Source: Clostridia bacterium (GTDB lineage: Bacteria > Bacillota > Clostridia > Oscillospirales > CAG-382). From it: 43,188 nt of DNA. Position 1 is the first letter of the stretch. Each line of letters opens with the position of its first letter. The stretch lies in the NCBI GenBank assembly GCA_017436675.1, contig JAFSCS010000027.1:1-43188 (forward strand), in the 5' to 3' direction. The notes under the pieces are model-generated. The model had not been told where the DNA came from, ran no database searches, and was given only the letters and a program-made list of their open reading frames with translations. The translations under genes were made by a program, and so were the position numbers. Shown piece after piece: positions 23,855 through 32,133 of this stretch.

Positions 23855-24976
23855 TTAGAAGCCGACCTTTTGGTCAACAGTGCCGTCGAACGTGAAATCT
23901 TCGTCGATGTTGAACGACCAGCGCGCGAGCGCATCCCAGTGAGTTTCAGCAGGGATCTTCGTCGCAGAGTTGTTGTTGTATATCGAGAAATAGAGCTTGT
24001 TGTGAGAAGTGTTCATATCCCAATAACGTGTGTAGTAGGTAGAAGGATCGAGCATCGATTCGTCATAAACCTCTACTTCAAATTGGAATTTCGGGTTTTG
24101 GCTACCCCAGATATTTACTTTCATCGACTTATTGTAATCGGAAAAGTTGTTGCCATATTGAGAAGTGCCGACAACAGGAGTTTGAACGACTTTTTCAGTG
24201 CCGTCGATGTTGGTGAACTTGATCATATCGCCGTATTTCTTCGCTATCGGGAACATCGTTGTGTATCCGATCTTCGCATAGGTGTCCTTCACGAAATCAA
24301 CGTTGCACTCGAGGTAGATGTCGGGTCCGTTGAGCGTGTAGATGCGCTCCATATTGACGAGTACGTCGTCCTCGCTGTTCATAACGTTTTCTGTGCCGCT
24401 GTCGTAGATCTGTGTGTGCTCAACGATGCGAACACCCTTCATTTCGTGCTCTTGACCGTCGGTGAGGTCGACCTCTTCGCCCGTCGTGGCATCGAAGAAT
24501 TTGATGTCAACGAGGTGGTCGTTGCCGTGGTTACCGCCGCGGAACGTTGCGCTTCCCGCGGTCTTACCGAAGATATACACGTTCTCGAAATCAGTCGAGC
24601 CGCCGTCAAACGCGTGGCGTGTTCCGTTCGCCTCAATGTATGTCCAATCACCGATATTCCAGGTGCCCCAGCTCTTATGGATCAAATAGAGAACGAGTCT
24701 TGCGCCATCGGAGTAGAAATAGGTGAAGTTGAAACGGTCTACTCCATATTTTTTCGCTTTGATCGTGTTATACTCGTCTTTTTTCGTTATCGTTTGGAAA
24801 TATTCGTCTGTAGTCATTTTTTCTTCCTCGCTCGTCTCGGTCGACGTTTCGTCGCTCGTTTCTGCGGAATTATCGGCAGGAACGGACGATTCGCTGTTGG
24901 TTTCGTTCGGTGTGCAGCCTGCGAACGTGCAAGCAAGCATCACAGTCGCAAGAAAGAAGAACAATAGCTTTTTCAT
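23855..24976 (-). CDS. Lipoprotein of unknown function
   Basis: The protein has 373 residues. The signal peptide MKKLLFFFLATVMLACTFAG and C21 form a lipobox (TFAGC), so it is anchored on the outer face of the membrane. A Ser/Thr/Glu-rich linker (residues 25-52) leads to a beta-rich domain (about 65-373) with many Trp and Tyr (KSWGTWNIGDWTYIEANG; GGNHGNDHLVDIKFFD; YTTMFPIAKKYGDMIKFTN; TRYWDMNTSHNKLYFSIYN; THWDALARWSFNIDEDF). It resembles carbohydrate-binding beta-sandwich proteins, but I cannot name a family. It is transcribed alone from a good promoter (25007-25035). No transporter genes accompany it. Confidence 0.85.
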   Translation of the reverse strand: MKKLLFFFLATVMLACTFAGCTPNETNSESSVPADNSAETSDETSTETSEEEKMTTDEYFQTITKKDEYNTIKAKKYGVDRFNFTYFYSDGARLVLYLIHKSWGTWNIGDWTYIEANGTRHAFDGGSTDFENVYIFGKTAGSATFRGGNHGNDHLVDIKFFDATTGEEVDLTDGQEHEMKGVRIVEHTQIYDSGTENVMNSEDDVLVNMERIYTLNGPDIYLECNVDFVKDTYAKIGYTTMFPIAKKYGDMIKFTNIDGTEKVVQTPVVGTSQYGNNFSDYNKSMKVNIWGSQNPKFQFEVEVYDESMLDPSTYYTRYWDMNTSHNKLYFSIYNNNSATKIPAETHWDALARWSFNIDEDFTFDGTVDQKVGF

Positions 24977-25006
24977 TTTTGTTCGGTCCTTTCGGTCGTT
25001 TTTTAC

Positions 25007-25035
25007 ATTATATCACCTTTTTTGCCATTTTGCAA
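25007..25035 (-). promoter_or_regulatory. Sigma-A promoter of the lipoprotein gene
   Basis: TTGCAA (25035-25030), 17 bases and TATAAT (25012-25007) on the minus strand, about 30 bases upstream of the ATG, with AAAGG as ribosome site. Confidence 0.85.
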
Positions 25036-25059
25036 CAATTTTCTTGTAGTGTTTACTTA

Positions 25060-25245
25060 TATAATGCCTTCGGCGACCAAAGGGAACCTTTGAAAAGGCT
25101 TCCCTTTGGAAACCTTCCAAACTTTTTGTATTCTTTTTCCCCAACGGGCACTCTGATGCTCCTTGGGGATTTCTTTTTTTGCAAAGAGAAGCACCCGTTG
25201 GGGAAAAGTGTGCAAGAAGCTTAATAGTCTCTAAAGAAAAATCTT
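25060..25245. repeat. Nested inverted-repeat element (MITE-like or dispersed repeat)
   Basis: This lies in the 408-base gene-free stretch 24977-25384. CCAAAGGGAA near 25078 pairs with TTCCCTTTGG near 25113 around CCTTTGAAAAGG. Then TTTTCCCCAACGGG (about 25136-25149) pairs over 14 bp with CCCGTTGGGGAAAA (about 25194-25207). No gene is evident; the frames through it are short. The rest of the stretch is the lipoprotein promoter (25007-25035), AT-rich sequence without recognised features (25246-25350) and a terminator (25351-25380). Confidence 0.6.
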
Positions 25246-25350
25246 CAAAAATTCGCTTTAATCGTCAAAGGTATATAAATACAAAACAAGGTCACAGAGA
25301 TAGTTTTTGGCTGAGGCTTTCAAATCAAACAAAGTTGCCAAATATAAAGC

Positions 25351-25380
25351 AAAAAACGACCGGTGACGTCGGTCGTTTTT
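25351..25380 (-). terminator. Terminator of the ABC operon
   Basis: AAAAACGACC (25352-25361) pairs with GGTCGTTTTT (25371-25380) around a 9-base loop. T-runs are on both strands; it starts 5 bases after the ATPase stop. Confidence 0.9.
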
Positions 25381-25384
25381 AGTT

Positions 25385-26068
25385 CTATTTTTCAAGCTTT
25401 TCATCGGAAACGATCTTCCCGTCGGAAAGCACTATCCTTCGACGAGAATATTCGGAGATCGACAAGTCGTGGGTGACAAGGATCACGGTTATTCCGTCTT
25501 CCTCGTTCAAGGTCTTCAAAAGCTCCATTATTTCTTTTCCGGTGTTACTGTCGAGCTGTCCCGTCGGCTCGTCGGCGAGTATCATACTCGCACCTGCGAC
25601 GAGTGCTCTTGCAATTGCGACACGTTGCTTTTGACCGCCCGAAAGCTGATTGACCTTTTTTGTTACTTGGTCGCCGAGCCCGACGTGCATTATTTTGTCG
25701 ATCGCGATCTTTTTCATTTCGGAATACTTCACGTTGGAAAAATACATCGGCAGCATTACGTTATATAGCACGGTCTCGTGGTTTATCAACGCAAAATCCT
25801 GCATTACAAATCCTATTTTTGAGCTGCGCAGGAGGGATTTTTTCTTGTCCTTCATCGTGTTGACAAGCTCGCCGTCAAGCATATAGCTTCCGCTGTCGAA
25901 ATCGTCGAGCGTTCCGATGATATGCATTAGCGTTGATTTGCCCGCGCCCGATTGCCCCATTATCGAGACGAACTCGCCGTCGTCTATCGTGAGGCTGACG
26001 TCCTTCAATGCTTGGAACATATTTTTTCCTGTTTTATAGTATTTATTTATTCTTTTTAACTCTATCAT
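25385..26068 (-). CDS. ABC transporter ATPase, MacB/LolD type
   Basis: The protein has 227 residues. Walker A GQSGAGKST, Q-loop QDFALI, signature LSGGQKQRVAIARAL, Walker B MILADEPTG and the switch His in VILVTHD are intact. The length and sequence (MIELKRINKYYKTGKNMFQALKDVS) place it with MacB/LolD/FtsE-like ATPases that drive FtsX-fold permeases by mechanotransmission. It is the last gene of an operon with two such permeases and a secreted protein. It starts 40 bases after the upstream permease stop. Confidence 0.95.
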   Translation of the reverse strand: MIELKRINKYYKTGKNMFQALKDVSLTIDDGEFVSIMGQSGAGKSTLMHIIGTLDDFDSGSYMLDGELVNTMKDKKKSLLRSSKIGFVMQDFALINHETVLYNVMLPMYFSNVKYSEMKKIAIDKIMHVGLGDQVTKKVNQLSGGQKQRVAIARALVAGASMILADEPTGQLDSNTGKEIMELLKTLNEEDGITVILVTHDLSISEYSRRRIVLSDGKIVSDEKLEK

Positions 26069-26108
26069 AACATTCTCCCTTCATTACTTTAGCAACACTC
26101 AAGCAAAT

Positions 26109-27314
26109 TTACTTTTCCATTTTCCGAAGCTCTTGGAGAGGTGAAAAGCTTTTCAGCATATAATAAGTCACTAAAACTATCGAAAGTATTACTATCACTG
26201 TCGCAAGAACGCTGACTAAGATATTCTCATATCCGAAGATCAAGTTTGGCAAGGTATAGATACCTTTTTGAGAAAGCGAGCGCAAAACGGACATTAAGCA
26301 CACAAACAGAGCCATTGACAATATTGCGGGGAACGATATTTGAAGCACTGTCAGTGTCATTATCGACCTTTTGCTGCAGCCGATTATTTGATAATTCGAA
26401 TAATCGTATTTTTTTCGATATATCGTTATTACACAAATACTCATATAGCCGAGGATCGATATCACGAGCAGATACATCGGCAGCGAGGTAGTCACAAGCA
26501 GCTTTTCTTTCACGAGATGTTTTGTGTTGGAAATAATATCGTCTATCTCCAAGACCTCTGAATATTGGTCGAGCTTATCAGAAACAGCCTTCCTTTCTTC
26601 AGGCGTGGCATTGTCGTCAAAAAGCACGATGCCTGCGTACATTTCCATCCCCATAGTCTCTGCATCCCCGAAAAGTGCTTTCGTTTTTTCGTTGTCGGGC
26701 AGATACAATACGGACCTGCTGTCGAAAAATTTATCGGCTGTCATATTAACGCTCGAGTAATAGCTCATATCGAAAACCATCGGAGGATATGAGATAACGC
26801 CCGATATCATAATGTCAAACTGTTCGATTTTATTATCAATTGAAACCCCAAGCTTTGCTGTTTTTCCGACGGGTGCATTTTGAGGCATCACTCCCGCGAC
26901 AACGGCACACACCTGTTCTTCATCACCGCTACCCCAATCACCGTATGGCAATTTTCCATACATTTTTTGATATACATCCTCATCATACAATACGGCTTGA
27001 AAGAGTTCCATATTTAACCGACAGCTAAAATACTTGTTTTTTATAATTTTTTCTACTGCTTCATCTTTTTCAAGCTCCTCAACGATTTCGCCAAGCTTAT
27101 CCACAGTTGATTGGTCGTAGGGCGTTATATTGATATAGTAGATCCCGCCGTCCAACCCCGCACGCGAGAACATTATGTTTGAACGGTTGTAATAGAGATA
27201 TCCCGAAACAGAATAATTCAGAATAAGCTGCATTATACTTACCGTAATAAATAATATTACAAGCAACAATACGTTGCCCTTCATATTGCGAAAAAACAAC
27301 GATATTTTTTTCAT
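26109..27314 (-). CDS. FtsX/MacB-type ABC permease, second subunit
   Basis: The protein has 401 residues. TM1 (about 12-33, VLLLVILFITVSIMQLILNY) is followed by an extracellular domain of about 210 residues. Three C-terminal helices follow (about 272-292 LVTTSLPMYLLVISILGYMSI, 318-338 and 362-385). The motif YDYSNYQIIGCSKRSIMTLTVLQ matches the coupling helix of FtsX-fold permeases. No separate adaptor or outer-membrane gene is present, as expected for a Gram-positive. It pairs with the other permease (27327-28439), probably as a heterodimer. The start has AGGGGGAGC upstream. Confidence 0.88.
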   Translation of the reverse strand: MKKISLFFRNMKGNVLLLVILFITVSIMQLILNYSVSGYLYYNRSNIMFSRAGLDGGIYYINITPYDQSTVDKLGEIVEELEKDEAVEKIIKNKYFSCRLNMELFQAVLYDEDVYQKMYGKLPYGDWGSGDEEQVCAVVAGVMPQNAPVGKTAKLGVSIDNKIEQFDIMISGVISYPPMVFDMSYYSSVNMTADKFFDSRSVLYLPDNEKTKALFGDAETMGMEMYAGIVLFDDNATPEERKAVSDKLDQYSEVLEIDDIISNTKHLVKEKLLVTTSLPMYLLVISILGYMSICVITIYRKKYDYSNYQIIGCSKRSIMTLTVLQISFPAILSMALFVCLMSVLRSLSQKGIYTLPNLIFGYENILVSVLATVIVILSIVLVTYYMLKSFSPLQELRKMEK

Positions 27315-27326
27315 TATGCTCCCCCT

Positions 27327-28439
27327 TTATTTATACTTGTTTTTATTTGTAATAACACTGTTTTTTGAGAAACCGATTATAAACGGGATAACAACGATCA
27401 CCGCAGAGACACAAACAACGCTCAATATCAGCATATACTCGTAGAAGGTATAAAACAGTCCTTCAACGATATCGATCTTTGATAACAGCGGTTTATGTGT
27501 CAAGGCGTGAAGCAACACACCCAAGCCACCCGAAAAAACGGTCAATAAAAATACGGTCATCACCTTGATCGATGCAACAGTCTCCTTTGACGCTCCGCAA
27601 ACATACTGGATAACGCTTATATGATTCGTTTCGTCGGAGAGGTATTTTATCAGGCACATAAACGTCATTGAGATCAGCACAAACACTGCTCCGAATATTG
27701 CTAACACGATTGGTGTATCTCCTTTTACCTCTTCGTAATCCGAATATGGAGTTTTAATATTTATGATTCTTGATTCAAAATCGTAGTTAAGTTTTTTTAC
27801 AAACTCAAGATTATCGTAATAGCTCGGTTTTGTTTCAAAAACTATTTCAACTGATTTAGCATCAGCATACATGTCTTTATAAGCGAGATACGGAATAGTA
27901 ACGTCCGGCCCTGTGGCTGTTGTTCCGATAATTCGATAGTCAATTCCGTCTATCGTTATTGTATCTACATTATAATCAACATTTTTTCTTTCTATCTTTA
28001 CATATGTTCTTTCGTTTATTATTGCAACTTTTTCACCGTGAGAGATCTCATTTTCGGTAAAATACGTTCTTCCGGAATAGACTATTATATTGTTGGGTCT
28101 TACGTCACCGATGGTGCATCCTACCAACACACCACCATTCCAAAGTTCTTCCCCTCTAAACGATGCATTAAAACAAGCACGATAATAAGAATGTTCCTTT
28201 ACACCATTGATTCCTTCTTCGTACTTTTCCCACTCGGCTAATTCGATAGGTGCCACGAAAACAAGAGAATAGGCTTTTTTATCCATATGAAATCTTTCTT
28301 TCACAGTAGAATAATTTCCATACAGATACGTTAATAAAAAAGTACAAGAAATGATCCCTGCAACAAACAACGAGAACACCATTTTACTTGAGCTGATATA
28401 ATACTTTATATTTTTATAAACCAATACAAAAAATTTCAT
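27327..28439 (-). CDS. FtsX/MacB-type ABC permease, first subunit
   Basis: The protein has 370 residues with the same plan as the following permease: TM1 (about 18-38), an extracellular domain of about 200 residues, then three C-terminal helices (about 238-258 PIVLAIFGAVFVLISMTFMCL, 288-310, 330-355). HISVIQYVCGASKETVASIKV is the FtsX-fold coupling segment. I use the ATG at 28439 with GAGGTGG upstream; the frame is open 13 codons further up. It differs clearly from the second permease, so a heterodimer is likely. Confidence 0.88.
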   Translation of the reverse strand: MKFFVLVYKNIKYYISSSKMVFSLFVAGIISCTFLLTYLYGNYSTVKERFHMDKKAYSLVFVAPIELAEWEKYEEGINGVKEHSYYRACFNASFRGEELWNGGVLVGCTIGDVRPNNIIVYSGRTYFTENEISHGEKVAIINERTYVKIERKNVDYNVDTITIDGIDYRIIGTTATGPDVTIPYLAYKDMYADAKSVEIVFETKPSYYDNLEFVKKLNYDFESRIINIKTPYSDYEEVKGDTPIVLAIFGAVFVLISMTFMCLIKYLSDETNHISVIQYVCGASKETVASIKVMTVFLLTVFSGGLGVLLHALTHKPLLSKIDIVEGLFYTFYEYMLILSVVCVSAVIVVIPFIIGFSKNSVITNKNKYK

Positions 28440-28496
28440 AATACCACCTCTTTTCATATTATCGAAATCAAGGGGCAAAAAAGCCCGTTGATTTTG

Positions 28497-28982
28497 TTAT
28501 GACATCAGATCGATTCCGTATGTTCTCCACATATAATTATAGTAGTCTATATCATATATTTCAATTTTTGCATCAACATCTCTTTCGCCACTGACTTGTC
28601 CATCAACTGTCCTATAGGCACCGTTCCATACCTGTTCGGCTTTTGTATTTCTTTCAGATAGGTAGATCGGCGTCATCGTCATACTTCCTTGTGTTCCTCC
28701 GAAAGCAGAATCAAACACTATTTCCGTTCCGAGTTGCAGTCTTGCCCACACATAACAGAAATTTGCCGGTGTAACATAACATTCCGTGGACGCACTTGCG
28801 CCAAAAAGGAGAGTTGCCTTATTATAGTTTACTATAATATTCCGCCCTAACATTTGAGTGATATTATTTTCCAACGAAGAAACTTGTTTTTGTTCCGTCA
28901 ACGGAACACTCGCTGCTGAGGTGCTCATTACTCCTAAAGCAATAAGCAATACTGCCACCAAAAACACTACAACTTTTTTCAT
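28497..28982 (-). CDS. Small secreted protein leading the ABC operon
   Basis: The protein has 161 residues from the ATG at 28982, which has AAAGGGG upstream. A signal peptide (MKKVVVFLVAVLLIALGVMSTSAA) is followed by a mature domain of about 135 residues. That domain has one Cys pair (ECYVTPANFC), a FGGTQGSMTMTPIYLSERN segment and the end YNYMWRTYGIDLM. I know no family for it. It is the first gene after a strong promoter, ahead of two FtsX-type permeases and an ATPase. It may be a substrate, sensor or partner of that transporter; a bacteriocin-like role is possible but unproven. Confidence 0.82.
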   Translation of the reverse strand: MKKVVVFLVAVLLIALGVMSTSAASVPLTEQKQVSSLENNITQMLGRNIIVNYNKATLLFGASASTECYVTPANFCYVWARLQLGTEIVFDSAFGGTQGSMTMTPIYLSERNTKAEQVWNGAYRTVDGQVSGERDVDAKIEIYDIDYYNYMWRTYGIDLMS

Positions 28983-29028
28983 AACCCTTTCCCCTTTAAA
29001 TTTTATTAACAATCTCTTCCTTGATCTT

Positions 29029-29058
29029 ATTATAGCAATAAAAACGCGCACTTGTCAA
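29029..29058 (-). promoter_or_regulatory. Promoter of the secreted-protein/ABC operon
   Basis: TTGACA (29058-29053), an 18-base spacer and TATAAT (29034-29029) on the minus strand. It lies inside the longer open frame to 29051, showing that the true start of the secreted protein is the one at 28982. Confidence 0.88.
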
Positions 29059-29152
29059 CAGCAAAACCTCTGTTATGCGCTTTTTCTCCATATTTCACAA
29101 AAAATAATTTTATTTTTTGTCACTTATGCACAAATACACGTCATTTCAAATA

Positions 29153-29187
29153 AAAAAGACAGAGAGCGGTCGGTTCTCTGTCTTTTT
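29153..29187 (-). terminator. Terminator of the arginine operon
   Basis: AAAAAGACAGAGA (29153-29165) pairs with TCTCTGTCTTTTT (29175-29187) with T-runs on both ends. It lies 12 bases past the argF stop. Confidence 0.92.
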
Positions 29188-29198
29188 GGTATTTTGAG

Positions 29199-30110
29199 TT
29201 ATTTATCGCCGAGGATACATTTTACGAGCACTGCTTTTTGGGCGTGGAGTCGGTTTTCCGCTTCGTCGAATATCTCGTTTGCGTGAGCTTCGAAGACGTC
29301 TTCGGTGATCTCTTCGCCGCGGTGCGCGGGGAGGCAATGCTGTACCATCGCGTCGGGCTTTGCGACCTTCATCAATTCGCTATTGACTTGGTAGCCCTCG
29401 AACACCTTTTTACGCTCGTTCGCTTCGCCCTCTTGTCCCATTGATGCCCATACGTCTGTGCAGAGGACGTCGGCGTCCTTTGCGGCTTCGTAGATATCGG
29501 TGGTGAGGGTGAATCTGCCTGTTTTTGTCGCCCATTTTACTATTTCCGCATCGGGCTCATAGCCGTTCGGTGATGCGACTGCGACGGTCATACCCATTTT
29601 GATAGCGCCAACGATATAGCTGTTCGCCATATTGTTGCCGTCGCCGATATAGCAGAGCTTCAAGCCTTGGAGCTTTCCTTTATGCTCGCGGATAGTCATA
29701 AGGTCGGCGAGTATTTGGCAAGGGTGGCAATAGTCGGTTAGTCCGTTGATTATCGGGATCGAGCCGTATTTCGCGAGGTCCTCGACCTCTTTTTGTGCGT
29801 AGGTACGGATCATTATTGCATCAAGATAGCGCGAGAGCACTCGAGCGGTATCTTGGACGGGCTCGCCACGACCGATCTGGAGGTCGCGTGAGCTGAGGAA
29901 CAATGCATTACCGCCGAGGTCATACATACCGACCTCGAAGGAGACACGTGTTCTCGTTGATGATTTTTCGAAGATCATACCGAGTGTTTTTCCCTTCAAG
30001 AGATGGTGCTCGATGCCGTGCTTTTTCTCATATTTGAGTTGGTCTGCTATATTAAGAATTTCCAAGATCTCTTTTTCTGTGAGGTCGGAAAGCTTCAAAA
30101 GATGCTTCAT
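29199..30110 (-). CDS. argF: Ornithine carbamoyltransferase
   Basis: The enzyme has 303 residues and makes citrulline from ornithine and carbamoyl phosphate. The carbamoyl-phosphate loop FEKSSTRTRVSFEVG and the ornithine-binding HCLPAHRGEEI (with the conserved Cys) are intact; DVWASMGQEGE is the SMG loop. Length is normal for the family. It overlaps the argD end by 4 bases and is the last gene of argCJBDF, with its terminator at 29153-29187. argG and argH are not in the window. Confidence 0.96.
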   Translation of the reverse strand: MKHLLKLSDLTEKEILEILNIADQLKYEKKHGIEHHLLKGKTLGMIFEKSSTRTRVSFEVGMYDLGGNALFLSSRDLQIGRGEPVQDTARVLSRYLDAIMIRTYAQKEVEDLAKYGSIPIINGLTDYCHPCQILADLMTIREHKGKLQGLKLCYIGDGNNMANSYIVGAIKMGMTVAVASPNGYEPDAEIVKWATKTGRFTLTTDIYEAAKDADVLCTDVWASMGQEGEANERKKVFEGYQVNSELMKVAKPDAMVQHCLPAHRGEEITEDVFEAHANEIFDEAENRLHAQKAVLVKCILGDK

Positions 30111-31270
30111 TTAGCGATTATCTCCTTTAGTATATCTATTGCTTCGGCGAGAAGCTCGTCGGTGATATTGAGAGGCGGAAGGAGGCGGACCTTCGTTTTT
30201 GCCGACAATGCCAAGACGCCCTTTTCTCTCGCTTCGGCAAGGATGTCTGTATTTTTTCGTTCTGTTTCGATACCGATCATTAGTCCCATTCCGCTGACGC
30301 TTTTTACACCCTTTGCGCCCTCGAGTGACTTAAATATATATTCCGACTTACGTTTTACGTCTGCAAGAAGGACGTCGTCGATACGTTCTATCACGCTGAC
30401 GGCACCTGCGGCACACACGGGGTTTCCGCCGAACGTTGAACCGTGGGAGCCGGGCACGAAGACGTTTTCGACCTTCTCGCCGAGAAGCGTTGCGCCTATC
30501 GGGAGTCCGCCGCCGAGACCTTTTGCGGTCGTTACGATATCGGGCTTTATTCCGTAGTTCATATAGCCGAAAAGGCTTCCCGTTCTGCCGTTGCCCGTTT
30601 GAACCTCGTCGACGATCATCAAGACGTCGTCGCGCACTGCGATCTCGTTGATCTTCGCGACGAATTCCTTCGTCAGCGGCATAACACCGCCTTCGCCTTG
30701 GATCGTTTCGAACATTATCGCGATGACGTCGCCGCCGTTTGTTTTTTCGACCAGATCATCGATATTATTCGCCTCGACGTAGTCAAAGCCCGACGTCAAG
30801 GGAAGAAAATCCTTATGGAATACAGCCTGTCCCGTTGCGGCGAGTGTCGTTATCGTTCTTCCGTGGAAGCTGTTAACGAGCGTCAATATCTTCGTTCTTT
30901 TGTTGCCGTAGTTATCGGAGCCGTATTTTCGAGCGGCTTTTATTGCACATTCGTTGGACTCTGCGCCCGAGTTCGAGAAGAATACCTTTTTAAATCCCGT
31001 TCTTTTGCAGAGTATTTCGGCAAGTCTTGCGCAAGGCTCGGTGTAATAGAGATTCGAGGTGTGTTGGAGTGTGTTGAGTTGAGCCGTGACTGCTTCTACC
31101 CACTCCTTGTCGCACGAGCCGAACGCGGAGACACCTATTCCGCTACCCATATCGATATAGCGTTTTCCGTCTTCGTCGAAGAGGAGTGCGCCGCATCCCT
31201 GCTTCAAGACTATCGGATATCTGCCGTACGTATGGGCGATATATTGGCTATCAAGTTCTTTAATGCTCAT
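30107..31270 (-). CDS. argD: Acetylornithine aminotransferase
   Basis: The protein has 387 residues from the ATG at 31270, preceded by GGGAG. This fold-type I PLP enzyme converts N-acetylglutamate semialdehyde to N-acetylornithine. PLP-binding features are FFSNSGAESNECAIKAARKY, FHGRTITTLAATGQ, DEVQTGNGRTG and the Schiff-base Lys in TTAKGLGGGLPIGA. It overlaps the argB end by 11 bases and argF by 4. The longer frame (to 31309) has no ribosome site. Confidence 0.95.
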   Translation of the reverse strand: MSIKELDSQYIAHTYGRYPIVLKQGCGALLFDEDGKRYIDMGSGIGVSAFGSCDKEWVEAVTAQLNTLQHTSNLYYTEPCARLAEILCKRTGFKKVFFSNSGAESNECAIKAARKYGSDNYGNKRTKILTLVNSFHGRTITTLAATGQAVFHKDFLPLTSGFDYVEANNIDDLVEKTNGGDVIAIMFETIQGEGGVMPLTKEFVAKINEIAVRDDVLMIVDEVQTGNGRTGSLFGYMNYGIKPDIVTTAKGLGGGLPIGATLLGEKVENVFVPGSHGSTFGGNPVCAAGAVSVIERIDDVLLADVKRKSEYIFKSLEGAKGVKSVSGMGLMIGIETERKNTDILAEAREKGVLALSAKTKVRLLPPLNITDELLAEAIDILKEIIAK

Positions 31271-32132
31271 AATTTTCTCCCGAAACGAACATCGTTCCGA
31301 TACCTTCATCGGTGAGCGTTTCTATCAATATTGAATGGGGTATTCTGCCGTCGATTATAAACACCTTACGAACGCCGCGGCGGATCGCCTCGATACAGCA
31401 CTCGACCTTCGGGATCATACCGCCGTTGATGATGCCGTCTTTGACGAGCTGCGGTGCTTCGCTGACGTATATTTTCGAGATGAGTGTTGAGGGATCGTTT
31501 TTGTCCCTGAGGATACCGCTTGTGTCGGTCATCGAGATGAGGCTTTCCGCACCGAGACGACCTGCGATGCTTGCCGCTGCGGTGTCTGCGTTGATATTAT
31601 AGACGTTGCCCTCGTCGTCACAGCCTATCGTTGACACGACGGGGATATATCCTTTTTCGAGGACGTCGAGGATCGGTTGAACATTCATTTCGGTTATATC
31701 ACCGACGTATCCCAATCTTTCGTCCATTGGCTTTGCTTTTATCATCATTCCGTCAAAGCCCGAAAGTCCGATCGCCTTTCCGCCCTTTGCGCCGAGAAGT
31801 CCGACGAGTCCTTTATTTATCTTGCCCGAAAGCACCATTCGTACTATCTCTGCGGTCTCCTTATCGGTGACGCGGAGTCCGTCGACGAATTCACTATTTT
31901 TTCCGAAATTGCCGAGCATCTCCGTTATCTCTGTGCCGCCGCCGTGGACGAGCACGACCTTGATACCGATGAGCGAGAGAAGGACGATATCACCCATTAC
32001 GGCATCCTTGAGCTCCTCGCTTATCATCGCGTTTCCGCCATATTTGATGACGATTATTTTGTTATAGTATTTTTGAATATAAGGTAGCGCGTGGATGAGC
32101 ACCTGTGCGCGCTGTGCGTTCGTTAGTTCCAT
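31260..32132 (-). CDS. argB: Acetylglutamate kinase
   Basis: The protein has 290 residues. It phosphorylates N-acetylglutamate, the controlled step of arginine synthesis. The N-terminal IVIKYGGNAM, the substrate loop LVHGGGTEITEML, and INADTAAASIAG are typical amino-acid-kinase motifs. It begins 1 base after the argJ stop. The N-terminal helix before YIQKYYNK is of the kind seen in arginine-sensitive enzymes, so feedback by arginine is possible (inference). Confidence 0.96.
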   Translation of the reverse strand: MELTNAQRAQVLIHALPYIQKYYNKIIVIKYGGNAMISEELKDAVMGDIVLLSLIGIKVVLVHGGGTEITEMLGNFGKNSEFVDGLRVTDKETAEIVRMVLSGKINKGLVGLLGAKGGKAIGLSGFDGMMIKAKPMDERLGYVGDITEMNVQPILDVLEKGYIPVVSTIGCDDEGNVYNINADTAAASIAGRLGAESLISMTDTSGILRDKNDPSTLISKIYVSEAPQLVKDGIINGGMIPKVECCIEAIRRGVRKVFIIDGRIPHSILIETLTDEGIGTMFVSGENYEH

Positions 32133-32133
32133 A

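Noticed and set aside
24977..25224. Small plus-strand genes in the gap before the ABC operon
   Set aside because: These frames run through hairpins and a promoter, have no ribosome site and no coherent composition.
28497..29051. Longer form of the secreted protein (184 residues)
   Set aside because: The extra 23 codons run through the TTGACA/TATAAT promoter and remove the signal peptide from the N-terminus; ATG at 28982 has AAAGGGG.
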